A DNA stretch of 64,000 nucleotides from contig JACEEZ010019119.1 of assembly GCA_016584305.1 (NCBI GenBank), forward strand, positions 52,133 through 116,132, in the 5' to 3' direction. Source of the stretch: Chionoecetes opilio (Eukaryota; Arthropoda; Malacostraca; Decapoda; Majidae). A model generated the notes under the pieces. That model saw only the letters and a program-made list of their open reading frames with translations. It was not told where the DNA came from and did not search any database. Position numbers and translations under genes: made by a program. This document shows positions 22,001-31,302 of this stretch, piece after piece (the first letter of the stretch is position 1; each line of letters starts with the position of its first letter).

Positions 22001-25000
22001 ATTACATAATTAATTGATGACCAATGGAAGGTTTTCTGAGATGGAAAACTCGGAAAATCTCTCTTTCAACCTCCATGAAATAATAAATATATGCAAGAAC
22101 ATTATATATATCTTAAAGAGTAACAAAGGAGAGAGAGTTCATGGACAACAGATAGACGGTTAAAGCGTACTCCAGGAATATGCTGGAGGAGCTGTTTTGT
22201 GTGTCAAGTACATACCTGATGCAGCGCCACATTGGTATCAATCAAGATGAGGTGAGACTCGGGGACCAGAGTGCTGTCGGTGACGTCTGACATGTCCAGG
22301 AGGGGCTTGTCACACTCACACTCCCCGCACCCCTCGTAGCCACACCACACATCATCGCGCAGGTAGTGTTCCCGCACAATCTACAGGCATAATGCGTCAT
22401 CAATAGGGAGAACAATGCTGTCTTTGGCTATGGACATAAGGACGGAGATATGGGACCAGAAATAAAGAGGTCAAGGTAAGGACATCGTTTGACCATCTTT
22501 TTTTTCTAGATTTAGGCTAAAGACAGGCATATGGTACCTGGAACTTTCGCCGATCGGAATTAGCGCCGACAAAGGCAAGTGTTCCAATTTTTATTGACAT
22601 TTCCATTTTGTTATTATCTTGATATTAAAGTAATCGTCCAGACCCATTTTTTCTTTGCATAAATATGTTGAATGTTCATTCAAAACTCCTAATCCACAAA
22701 AAAAAAAAAAAATCCATGCCTTATTTCTGTAAAAACACGACTTGTAAAAAGCGCGGGAAAAAATGTTTCATCCCTCCAACAGGCCCGCGAATATTATTGA
22801 TGACGTCACTGCAGGTGTTCACCGAGAGAGAGAGAGAGAGGGGGATGCTGGAGTCCTTCAAGAATCTGCTATTATTCACTACACCATCCCTAACACCCAC
22901 CCACATCCCACAACACCCACCCCACTTCCAACACCCATCCCCTTCCCCCACCCACCTCTGTTCCCACCCACATCTCCACTTCCAACACCCATCCCCTTCC
23001 CCCACCAGCAACATCCACCCCCTTCCCCCACCACCAACATCCACCCCCTTCCCCCACCACCAACATCCATCCCCTTCTCCCACCACTAACACCCACCTCC
23101 TTCCCCCACCACTAACTCCCATCCCCTTCCCCCACCACCAACACCCACCCCCTTCCCTCATCACCAACATGCCCTCAATTCCCCCACCACTAACACCCAT
23201 CCCCTTCCCCCACTACCAACATCCCCCCACCACTAACACCCACCCCTTTCCCCACCACCAACACCCACCGCCTTCCCCCACCACTAACACCCATCCCCTT
23301 CCCCACTACCAACATCCCCCCACCACTAACACCACACCACCACATCCCCCCACTTCGCCCACCACCAACACCCACCGCCTTCCCCCACAACTAACTCCAA
23401 TTCCCTTCCCCCACCACTAACTAACACCCCCCCCCTTCCCCCACCACTAACAACCATCCCCTTCCTCCACTACCAACACCCATCCCCTTCCCCCACCACC
23501 AACACCCATCCCCGTTTCCCTACCTTCACCCCAACGCACCAACATTTTTTACACATTTCTCGCCTATTGGTCTGATACGTGTGCAAACTTCTCTGGAAAG
23601 ACATAGCTTTCTTGCTGCACCCATTAAGGATGCATATGTATACCATATCGCAAAAAAAAATCTATCAGAAACACCCAAAATTCTTCAAGTACTATGTTTA
23701 TTGCCTAGGTTTACGTGTATTTCTATAAGCGCGGGAGGGAGGAAGCGCCTGGGATGACGTCACCGAGCCATGGTGCTGTCGTCTGCCAGTTGCCAGCAGC
23801 GTTTTCGAAGCTCGGGGAATTTACAGATTTTGATTGCAGACTATTAAAAAACGGCTGACTGGATGCAAAAAGTGACAACATATTGTTGATACACTCGATA
23901 ATGGCTATACTCTAACTACATAAAATCAGGAATGATGAAATGGTCTGGACGATTACTTTAAAGTACCCAATATAATACATACTGTACATTCAATAAGCTT
24001 TTACCTGTGTTTCTGCATTCAGTGATTAAATACCCGCATGAACTTGATCAGTTAGGTGAGCAACGTCCAAGTTAGGTTAGTGAATAAGCAGGGGATTCTG
24101 GGGAGCGCAGCTGCCTCAAAAGTTAGGTCTCCAATTTCGGTAAACTTTTACACTAGGACCAGAATTCCCTACACAATTGGGAGTATGGTTTCCGTATACC
24201 TTATTGGATTCTAGGATACTTTCTCTCAATGAGCTTCCGTCACAAATAATTACTTTCGGAGATATAACAAGTTATTTATCGGGAGGAGAGAGACAAGTGT
24301 TTGCGTGCGCCTCACTCTTCTTCCTCTTGTGACCTGCATCGCCTCTGTTCTTCCCTTGCCGCGGACACATTCTAATGAGGATATGGCTTTAGTTAGGAGT
24401 TTAAACGTGGGGTTAGGTTAGATTAGGTTAGTGAGTTTAAAGGTGTGATTAGGTTAGTTAATTTTCATATCTCCTATACACCCTCCTTACTACTAAAAAC
24501 ATCTTATATCTCCGAAAATAAGTGATTTGCGACGGAAACTCAGAGAGAGAAAGTTTCTGAGAATCTATTAAAATAAACAGAAACCATACTCCCAATTGTA
24601 TAGAGAATTCTGGTCCTAGTTATAAAATTTACCAAAAATTCTAAGTCCAAAGGCAAGCACTCATAGAGGGGATAACTGGAAGGGGGGGGGAGGGTGTCCA
24701 GGAGACTAGGAGGTTAATACCCCAGGTTAGGTGAGGTTATGTTTTCATCTGTTACAAGTAGAACTGTCGCCGAAAATTTCCGAGTCGGCGAGTGTTCCAC
24801 CGTTGGAGAGTATTCGGTTGGTGTTTCGGCGAGAATTCCTATCGGTGACAGTTCCATAAACGAGGAATATAAAGAGAAAAAAAGGGGTATTGGCGACCAC
24901 ATTACACGCACTTGATCCAACAACCATCGTCACTCCACCCTTCCCACACATGCCACCGGTAAGATCTTATTTCTACGACTACAGGTTAGTTCTCCTTCAC

Positions 25001-25103
25001 CAGACGCTAAGTAATACTAATAGTGACAAACACTCACCTTAATGATGTTCCCCTTCTTGGTTTTCCGGTAGAACACCTTCAGCTTCCTCTCCACCAGACC
25101 CAT
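18799..25103 (-). CDS. DIS3: DIS3 / Rrp44 exosome ribonuclease, 5' part (six exons)
   Basis: DIS3 is the catalytic subunit of the nuclear RNA exosome; its PIN domain is an endonuclease and its RNB domain a 3'-5' exonuclease. Six minus-strand exons (25103-25038, 22380-22216, 21907-21750, 21266-21085, 19628-19480, 19024-18799) join in phase with GT-AG borders and give about 315 residues. They cover the start (MGLVERKLKVFYRKTKKGN), the CR3 motif (CGYEGCGEC), a full PIN domain with its four acidic residues, and the start of CSD1. The family is usually about 950 residues. The remaining exons (CSD2, RNB, S1) would lie further left; none is found down to position 1, so they are outside the window or lost. 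No stop or frame break occurs inside the exons, so the gene looks functional as far as it goes. Confidence 0.9.
19480..19628 (-). CDS. DIS3: DIS3 exon 5 (end of PIN, linker)
   Basis: Acceptor ACTTGCAG|CGAGG, donor CTGAAG|GTGCCG. It reads REYVSSLKNRPGLLDIVAS and then YAPHWSMEQIRLALK. It joins in phase with exon 4. Confidence 0.9.
19947..20150. repeat. About 31-bp tandem repeat in DIS3 intron 4
   Basis: Units of the form 'aagaaacacagcatattac' plus an A run and 'tggat' repeat about seven times, decaying to the right, immediately left of the TIR element at 20175. Confidence 0.85.
20175..21050. mobile_element. TA-target TIR element in DIS3 intron 4 (pogo/Tigger-like)
   Basis: Left end CAGTAAACCCTCTCTAAAT (20177), right end ATTACAGAGGGTTTACTG (to 21048), TA outside both. 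Subterminal 'cgaattagccgg' and 'gtcgaattatccgaag' resemble those of pogo/Tigger elements. A short plus-strand frame at 20753-20989 ends '...LLKKLNLA' close to the right end and might be a transposase C-terminus relic; I cannot confirm it. Confidence 0.75.
21085..21266 (-). CDS. DIS3: DIS3 exon 4 (PIN domain)
   Basis: Acceptor CCCTCCAG|TGAGTG, donor ACAA|GTAAGG. It reads ESANDRNDRAIRVACWWY, with the third PIN aspartate, and VILMTNDYANRDKA, with the fourth. Confidence 0.95.
21750..21907 (-). CDS. DIS3: DIS3 exon 3 (PIN domain)
   Basis: Acceptor TTCCTCAG|ATTGATG, donor ATCACAG|GTACAC. It codes IIPQTVVGEVRHRSLPIYKR, with the second PIN acidic residue (Glu in VGEV), and ends at KFYVFTNEHH. Confidence 0.95.
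22216..22380 (-). CDS. DIS3: DIS3 exon 2 (CR3 motif and PIN start)
   Basis: The acceptor is CCTGTAG|ATTGTG and the donor CATCAG|GTATG; 55 codons in phase 0. It reads IVREHYLRDDVWCGYEGCGE. The C-x4-C-x2-C pattern is the CR3 motif, and LILIDTNVALHQ carries the first PIN aspartate. Confidence 0.95.
22625..23961. mobile_element. TTAA-flanked TIR element in DIS3 intron 1
   Basis: The 16-bp left end AGTAATCGTCCAGACC (22629-22644) returns as its exact complement at 23942-23957, and TTAA flanks both sides (22625-22628, 23958-23961). TTAA duplications are typical of piggyBac and Kolobok elements. No transposase is visible; much of the interior is a C-rich minisatellite. A degraded relative starts at about 59382. 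Confidence 0.8.
22880..23525. repeat. C-rich minisatellite, about 27-bp unit
   Basis: Variants of CACCACTAACACCCATCCCC followed by TTCCCC repeat more than 20 times. The array lies wholly inside the TTAA element. A short GA run precedes it at 22823-22840. Confidence 0.9.
24133..24640. mobile_element. Long-TIR MITE with TTAGG-like core, copy 1 (DIS3 intron 1)
   Basis: About 120 bp at each end are inverted copies; the shared end includes CTAGGACCAGAATTCCCTAC and ATTGGGAGTATGG. The core contains 'ggttaggttagattaggtta'. The same element is at about 32985-33485. No coding capacity. Confidence 0.8.
24764..24852. repeat. Dispersed repeat shared with 55193-55275
   Basis: Blocks 'aaaatttccg', 'gtcggcgagtgt', 'gttggtgttt' and 'cgagaattcctat' occur in the same order at 55193-55275. 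Confidence 0.6.
25038..25103 (-). CDS. DIS3: DIS3 exon 1 (start codon)
   Basis: The ATG is at 25103-25101. The exon codes for 22 residues in phase 0 and ends AAG|GTGAGTG, a strong donor. It matches the family's basic N-terminus, which precedes the 'IVREHYLRDD' block. Confidence 0.9.
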
Positions 25104-25534
25104 CGTGCACCTCCGCCACACGTGAACCTCACTTACAGCAACAAACAACAACAAATGACTAAACACTTGAACTTGAGATGGAGTTGGTATTCACACAGAG
25201 AGACTGTGTTTTTGTCGTCCAAGCACCGTCCTGGATTACGAAGACCAACCCAAGATTTGCTGTTTTTGAGCGCAGTCTTCTTGGTACGAAGACGGGACTA
25301 GTCTACTAGTCTACTAGATAGAGAACAAGCATTAGAAAACGGGAGTTTCGGCGCCGCGTGGCTTTGTTGTGATGCCGTACAGATGCGGGGAAAACCATGC
25401 CTATCATCATAACCATCAGTATTATCAAGCAGGCGTGGCGAAGACACCTCTGAGGCGGTCTTGAAGGAGATGATTCCGTAGAAACAACAGAAAAGAAAGG
25501 ACATTACAAAGGATTACAAAGGAAACACAAACAG
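25104..25534. other. Region upstream of DIS3 (5' UTR / promoter expected)
   Basis: This would hold the DIS3 transcription start. I see no convincing TATA box. A small direct repeat 'gtctactagtctactaga' lies at 25301-25319 and two 'attacaaagga' copies at 25504-25521. Confidence 0.35.
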
Positions 25535-26047
25535 TAAAGCCGGCCATACACACACCGGCGCGGCCTGTCCGGCCGACAAAAAGGGGCGTGGCTAGAGGCG
25601 GCCGGTGTGTGTGTGGGGGGTTTTTTCATCCGGCGGGGCCTGTCGCAGCGGCCGGATGAAAATCAGTCGGCGCTTGAAAATTCCGTCCGGCGCGGCCTGC
25701 CGCCTGCGTGTGTGTGGATGCCTTCCGGCGCGGCCCGCCCCTCGCTCGGCCAGATAATGACTAATTGTACCAGTTATAATTGTATTTATGATAATATAGG
25801 TATTATATATGACGTATTATATATAGTATGACGTATTATATATGAGTATTATATATGGCTGCACATGCAGTCATCACCAACAAGTCATTGTCGGACAGCG
25901 GATTCATGTTGTCATCACGGTGGTCCGACGTGTACTGTATATTTTCATGAGGCGGCCGGTGTGTGTGTGGGTCTCGTCCGGCGAACGATGCCCCGCCACT
26001 TTTTGTCGGCCGGACAGGCCGCGCCGGTGTGTGTGGGGCCGGCTTAA
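25535..26047. mobile_element. GC-rich TIR element with TAA duplication (PIF/Harbinger-like)
   Basis: Ends AGCCGGCCATACACACACCG (25538) and its complement GTGTGTGGGGCCGGCT (to 26044) are bounded by TAA on both sides (25535-25537, 26045-26047). The next bases, 'ggcctgtccggccgacaaaa', also recur inverted at the right end. Internal copies of 'cggccggtgtgtgtgtggg' occur near 25600 and 25952. Non-coding. The superfamily is inferred from the 3-bp TWA-type target. Confidence 0.7.
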
Positions 26048-26292
26048 CAGACCAATAGGTCCGTACAAGGCTGTTTGCTTTAACTACAATACACTAACTA
26101 GATAATAAGAGAGAAAGGATAGGAAAGTAGAAGTCTCCTCCCCACCCACCCATCCCTCCAGCCGAAGCTGGTCGGTAATGAAGTGATAACATGCAATGTA
26201 GAAAAACTTCATGGAATTTGTGAGGAAAGTTGAAAGCTGTAATCTATGGCTAACTACTACTAGTTTGTGGGGGTATACATCTTGATACTTAC

Positions 26293-26386
26293 GAAGTTTT
26301 GCGTTCATAACACATAAGCGGCATTTAACCATGTTACCTAGATCAAAGTACTGTTTAGCGAACCTACCTCTACACGTGGTACATAA
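26293..26386 (-). other. Exon-like zinc-binding segment (uncertain)
   Basis: A minus-strand frame reads LCTTCRGRFAKQYF and VKCRLCVMNAKL, with two C-x2-C pairs, and ends at a strong donor, CTTC|GTAAGTAT. A stop lies just upstream in frame, no start codon precedes the first cysteine pair, and no clear acceptor is seen. It may be an isolated exon or chance. Confidence 0.2.
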
Positions 26387-26392
26387 AGTCAA

Positions 26393-26907
26393 TGTAATTT
26401 TTTATTAGTGGAGAAGAAATAATATAATAATGTTTGTGGGAGCACGCTGTGTTAGGGTTAAAAGAATCCTGCTATAATCACTCTTATCCTATCAAGTTTA
26501 ACACTGGTGTTTGTGTAAGGAGGTGTATGAATTACTATGTAATATGTATACTCTCTAATTTCAGACAGAGAAGTAAAGGCTATTGGAGGAGATTCTGGCG
26601 AATGGCTGAGGTTAAGAAACCCAGCTAACTATCACCGGATATACTATCACTAGAATAATACCGGGAATTTTACCCCCCATACACAACTCATAAATTATGT
26701 GTTTCCGGCGCATAATTTGTTCCCCACCCGAAAACCCCGCATTCCCATAGGTCCCCAAACTTGTTTGGGGGAAGTGGGAGTGTATGGGCAAACACTAGAA
26801 TTTTACCAAATTCCCTAGATCTAGGGTAATTACCTTATATCTAGAGAAATTTGCCTAACCAAAATTAACCTAACCTAACCAAATATAACCTAAGCTAACC
26901 TTAAGTA

Positions 26908-26938
<31 letters not shown>

Positions 26939-27275
26939 CTTTTTCGCAAAATAAAGCTATCTCCATTACAACAAGCACCGCTTAATAGGAAGCGCTATGA
27001 TCATTTGTATCATAACCGCACTCAGGTCTGTATGCATTTTGCTCATCAAAACACAGATCACCGTGTAATAGTTTCGTTGAGCAGCTCAGTGAAATCTGCT
27101 CAGTGAGCAGCTGCTCCCTGAGCAGAAAAGTGCCCGTGTAATAGCGCCTTTAGGCTAGGCTAGGCAGGCTAGGAGGTTAGGTTAGATTTGGTTAGGTTAG
27201 GGTAGGTTATATTTGGTTAGGTTAGATTTGGTTAGGTTAGGTTTGGTTACATTTGGTTAGGTTAGATTTGGTTAG
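26393..27275. other. Repeat-derived spacer with TTAGG-like stretches
   Basis: At 26622 'acccagctaactatcaccgg' resembles the end of the element at 28463. The stretch 26640-26830 shares blocks ('cccgaaaaccccg', 'gtccccaaacttgtttgg') with the palindromic repeat near 53880. A T run lies at 26909-26938, and degenerate TTAGG-type repeats at 26860-26905 and 27165-27275. Confidence 0.5.
27165..27275. repeat. Degenerate TTAGG-like minisatellite
   Basis: Repeats of 'ggttaggttagatttggtta' with variants. TTAGG is the usual arthropod telomere unit; here it is interstitial and degenerate. Confidence 0.7.
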
Positions 27276-27792
27276 AGGCCTCTTCCATTTGCGACATTTC
27301 AGGAACCAGTTCACGGAACCCAAGAATTCAGGCGTTCCATTTGCGCACGAAAACCTGGGTCCGAGGCGACGCGCGTAGTGACTCAGCATAACCCTTGAAC
27401 TTTCTCTACCCACAGCCATTGGTGGATAGAATTTTCAGTTCATCCAGTTCATAACAAACAATGGTCGCCTTGGGCCCTATTTCTCTTATCGTGAAGGGTT
27501 TTTCGCATGCACGAGTCGGAGAGGATGTCAGACAGCCTACAATTAAGGGGCACTGGTGGAGGAAAGCTGTCCCGCGATCTTAAACTTGATATGATCCCTT
27601 CACATCACAGCTAGCGGAGTTACCACTTTTAATCAATCTCTCTCTCTCTCTCGCCAGCTGAGTTTGTTTGTAAACAAGAAAACGGGGTTTTTGCGTTCCA
27701 TTTGTGACACGCGAACCCAGAACCTGGAACTGAACCCAACCCTGAACTGAAAGAACTGGTTCCTGGAACTTGGGCACAAATGGAAGAGGCCT
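27276..27792. mobile_element. TIR/fold-back element inserted in gypsy pol
   Basis: The left end AGGCCTCTTCCATTTG (27276-27291) returns inverted at 27777-27792, with further inverted matches inward ('aggaaccagttc' and 'gaactggttcct'; 'gcgttccatttg' twice). It cuts off the minus-strand gypsy RT right after LRAFIGVVTFYGRFVPN. The target duplication is unclear. Confidence 0.7.
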
Positions 27793-28460
27793 ATAGCAAG
27801 GTTGGGAACAAATCTACCGTAGAAAGTAACTACCCCAATAAATGCTCGCAGTTCTACTACATTTTGGGGCTCCTTAGCCCTTTTTACTGCATTTATCTTC
27901 TCTGAGGTTTTGTGAATACCGTCTCCATCTACTTTAAACCCCAGATACTCTACAGAGGACACTGCAAAATGACACTTATCCTTGCGGATTTTTAATCCAT
28001 TTTCCTTTATGATTTGTAATACTGCCCTGAGTCTATCTAAGTGGTCCACTTCATCTTTGCCAGCAACTAAAATGTCATCAACAAAACATAAGGTACCCTG
28101 CAATCCTGTGTACAATTTGTCCATAGTTTGTTGCCACAAAGCCGGGCTGCTGGCAACACCATACGGCAGCCTCTTGGGACGAAATAAGCCTAAATGTGTA
28201 CTGAGTGTGCATATTTCCTGAGACTCTTTGTCCATAACCAGTTGCTGAAATGCCTGTTTCAAATCAATTTTGGAAAAAATATTACAGCCTCCTGGAGCAG
28301 CAAACATGTCATCTGGTTTGGGAAGTGGGTGCTGTGCTACTTGCAACTGAGGGTTCACTGTTACTTTATAATCCCCACACAGTCTAATGGCACCATCACT
28401 CTTGACTACAGGTACTATAGGGTTTCCCCATTCCGAGTAGGTAACTTTGTCCAATGTATC
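27793..28460 (-). pseudogene. Gypsy element 2: RT palm to connection (minus strand)
   Basis: One open minus frame reads VTYSEWGNPIVPVVKSDGAI, GDYKVTVNPQL, FSKIDLKQAFQQL (first catalytic Asp), RLPYGVASSPALWQQTMD, then CFVDDILVAGKD (catalytic FVDD), YLGFKVDGDGIH and LRAFIGVVTFYGRF. This is a classic Ty3/gypsy RT. RNase H and integrase are missing because a TIR element (27276-27792) replaces the continuation. The 5' end is cut by the element at 28461. Confidence 0.9.
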
Positions 28461-30042
28461 TACCCAGCTAACCATCACCGGCGGGCCGACGTAGGCCGTA
28501 GAGCGGCGAACGGCGGCCGCCGGCGGCAAATTTACCTCCGGAGGCCCTCCGGAGGCCCGCTGGTGTATTTTCAGACGGGATAATTTACTATGTTGAAAAT
28601 TAATGTACAGAATTTCAAGAATTGAATATTTCTATGTGTAAACATTTTGAAACAACAGTTATATGATTATCTTGATGTAGTATTACATCAGTAGTGACAA
28701 ACAGCGGCAACTTGACGTCAATCCTCCGGAGGCCAGCTAGTAGGTATTTGTAAGTGGGAAATATTAATTTCAAATTATATATATTATCTCAGTAATATAC
28801 ATAGTATCTCAATATCGGTACCATCACTATTATTAGGCCTGTTCAAGCTATTAAAAATTGTTATAAAAGTTTTTATAATAATTTATAGAAATGATCATAT
28901 ATCAGTTTATTTCAAATATTTCCAGCTTTATCAGGAACACCCAGAGATACATAGAAATAAAGATGAGATACGTACATAGGAAGGAGTTTACATGGAAAAA
29001 GGTTATCAGTTAGTCTGTGTGTGTAGCTAGTATCATATAAAAATAACACTTGATTAACCTCGGCGAAGATTATTACGGAATAACACAAGGTCATATTTTC
29101 CCTAATTTCAATAACTTCCGACATATTATTTATCAACACATATCAATACTCAACGGTACACCTAATAAGGAATATGTAGATGATGGAGTTAACATATGAA
29201 TAATATCATGATTTAGAATAGAATATTATCTGAAATCTTTCCCCAGCTATCAATGTACTAAACTGCCAGACGTACGATAGCCATTACAAAGGGTTAAAAA
29301 CCCACAAAAGGCCTAAATTGTCACCCTTAACCACTCGATAACATAATGAGAACTTAGTTATAACATGTTTTCGCTCCTTCATTATATCGAAATAGACTGA
29401 ATAATATAAATAATTGCAATACGACACGTTTTTTTAGGAATTCCTTGACGGCGCCTAGCGCTGTGTCTGAGTGAAAATAATCAGTTACTTGGAAAACGCA
29501 CGAGTGGGTGGATGTTGTTATGTTGTTCGCCGCAACCTATATCCTTCTACATGGCTGTTCACGCCGTTCAGTGTTCCACGTACACCAGCATGTAAACTCA
29601 ATAACGAAAATGTTTTTGTACTTATGAAATAAACAATGTCCGTAGCAATTATGATCCTAGCAATCTCCTTTTCATCGTATTACTGGATAATGACACAGGA
29701 ATATTTCTGGTTAAATTTTCTAAGCATATTGCATTATATAGTAATGTTTTTATAAGTGTTGAACAGCCCATTAGTCTATTAATCGGCTAATGGGTTGTGC
29801 AACACCCCTTAAAACATTACTATATCTGCAATATACTTAGAAAGTATAACCATAAATATTCCTCAATCAGTTAATATAACAGCGGCAAATGGTCATATGC
29901 CCTACGGCGGGCCGCTGGGAGCGGCCCGCCGGTGAGCCTCTGAGCAAATTCCCAGCGGCCCTACGTCGTACACTTCCGTCGGGCCGCCGATAAGACATAC
30001 GGAGGGCCTCCGGAGGCCCTCCGTCTTTGTGTTTGCTGGGTA
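28461..30042. mobile_element. TA-target element with GC-rich ends and AT-rich core, inside gypsy pol
   Basis: Left end CCCAGCTAACCATCACCGGC (28463), right end ...TGTTTGCTGGG (to 30040), TA on both sides. About 110-160 bp at each end are very G+C-rich with repeated 'ctccggaggccctccggagg'-type palindromes, while the 1.3 kb between is AT-rich and contains a long hairpin (29697-29872). No coding sequence recognised. Confidence 0.6.
29697..29872. repeat. Long imperfect hairpin
   Basis: Inverted blocks, from outside to inside, are 'ggaatattt', 'tttctaag', 'atattgca', 'tatagtaatgttt', 'gtgttg' and 'agcccattag', each with its complement to the right, around the centre 'tctattaatcgg'. The stem is about 75-80 bp with small bulges. 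Confidence 0.75.
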
Positions 30043-30439
30043 ATATACTATAGGAGTAGCCATGTGTCTGTCTATAGGCTCAAAAAATCGCAAATAATTC
30101 GTAGGGGGTAAGCGGCTCGTCCCATGTCGATTGAATAATTTTGAAGGGGGATTTTGGGCTTAAAACACTTTATGAGTACTAGATTACCGGAAAAACTCTA
30201 CGGTAATGTCTTACCGCATTCCACAAATTCAGTTGACTCATGGACGTTTGTGTGCGTGTGTGAGTGTGTGTGTGTTGGAATCACACGGAACACAAAGGGT
30301 TGGAATCACACGGAACGTGGTCTACCCCGAGGCACTTAGACCAATGACCAACGACAGCAACAACACGATTGGGGTTTGCAATCACATGTTGTCTAATATA
30401 TACCACTACTACAAACATCAATACATGGGTCTGAAGGGC
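30043..30439. other. Unassigned sequence between transposon and gypsy RT start
   Basis: Holds a (TG)-rich tract (30247-30275) and a direct repeat 'ttggaatcacacggaac' at 30274 and 30300. It separates two parts of gypsy element 2, so it is probably a further insertion, but I find no clean ends. Confidence 0.35.
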
Positions 30440-30647
30440 CCACAAGCACTTGTTGTTGTCTATAAATCTCTGAATTTCTTGTTCTACTTGGGGTTTTAAG
30501 GCAAAAGGAATCTGTCTAGGAGGACAAAATTTTGGTTTGGTATCCGATTGCAGGAACAAAGTGGCAGTCCTCCCTTTAACTGTGCCTAACCCTTCATTAA
30601 ATATGTCTTCATACTGTGCTACTAACTTAGCTAAACCCTCTTTTGGC
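30440..30647 (-). pseudogene. Gypsy element 2: RT N-terminus
   Basis: The minus strand reads DTKPKFCPPRQIPFALKPQV and EQEIQRFIDNNK (30545-30455), the start of a Ty3/gypsy RT (P-x-R-x-x-P-x-x-L block). The frame is then lost into unrelated sequence; the continuation is at 28460. Confidence 0.85.
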
Positions 30648-31226
30648 TTACTTATTTACTTTGAATATGCTATGCCAATTCAGAGGTATGGTATTTAGCC
30701 AATCTAACCCAAACAGAGATTGTCCTTGTCCTTGAACTATGGTAATGGGCATACATTTATATTCATGGTTATTATACCTTACATCTACTTTTGCTGTCCC
30801 CTTAACATCTATGCTTTTGTGATTATAGTCTCTCAAGTCTTTGTGACAGTCATTAATCATTAAATTAGGAATTGATCTAGCCACCTCCTCAGATACAATT
30901 GTTACATCTGCAGCTGTATCTAACTGCATTTCAACTGGTTTACCATTTACTTTCACATCAAGCAAAATTCTTTTAATATTCTCTCCCACTGAATTTACTC
31001 TGAAAGCAAAATCCTGAGTGACTTCATGGCCTTGAGGTAGTACGTACATATTCTGATGGTGGGTTGCTGTGTGAGGAATCTGGCTCAGACAATTATGTGG
31101 CAGTGTATACATGTTTTTTAGTTCTACAGTACTGCTTGAAATGCCCAGGTATTCCACAAGCTTGACACTTTTGGTTGTTAGCAGGACATTTGTCAAGCTC
31201 CCAAAAGGCATGATTTCTGTTACCAC
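30648..31226 (-). pseudogene. Gypsy element 2: CCHC knuckle end and aspartic protease
   Basis: The protease active site LDTAADVTIVSEEV is at about 30930-30885 (D-T-A-A rather than D-T-G-A), and SLFGLDWLNTIPL near 30725-30690 is the second conserved loop. Just upstream, near 31175-31130 in another frame, CQACGIPGHFKQYC is a CCHC zinc knuckle, so gag and pol join here. The order gag-knuckle-PR-RT fits Ty3/gypsy. Confidence 0.85.
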
Positions 31227-31302
31227 ACCTGCTGCTAGGTTTTACTGGTTTATTCTCAGCTTGTGGAAACCTTGGCTTTCTTTGATTATTTTATCTCTGG
31301 GC

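Noticed and set aside
22665..23420. 251-codon frame rich in Pro, Thr and His
   Set aside because: It is a translation of the C-rich minisatellite inside a transposon in a DIS3 intron.
22880..23525. CRISPR-like array
   Set aside because: Units are adjacent and degenerate with no unique spacers; the host is eukaryotic. It is a minisatellite.
24764..24860. Possible coding exon in DIS3 intron 1
   Set aside because: The same sequence occurs at 55193-55275, so it is a dispersed repeat.
30060..30093. Minus-strand 'HMATPIVYY', like an RT 'ATPIV' motif
   Set aside because: The same RT motif already exists at about 28430 (GNPIVPVVK) and nothing around 30080 continues the RT; taken as chance.
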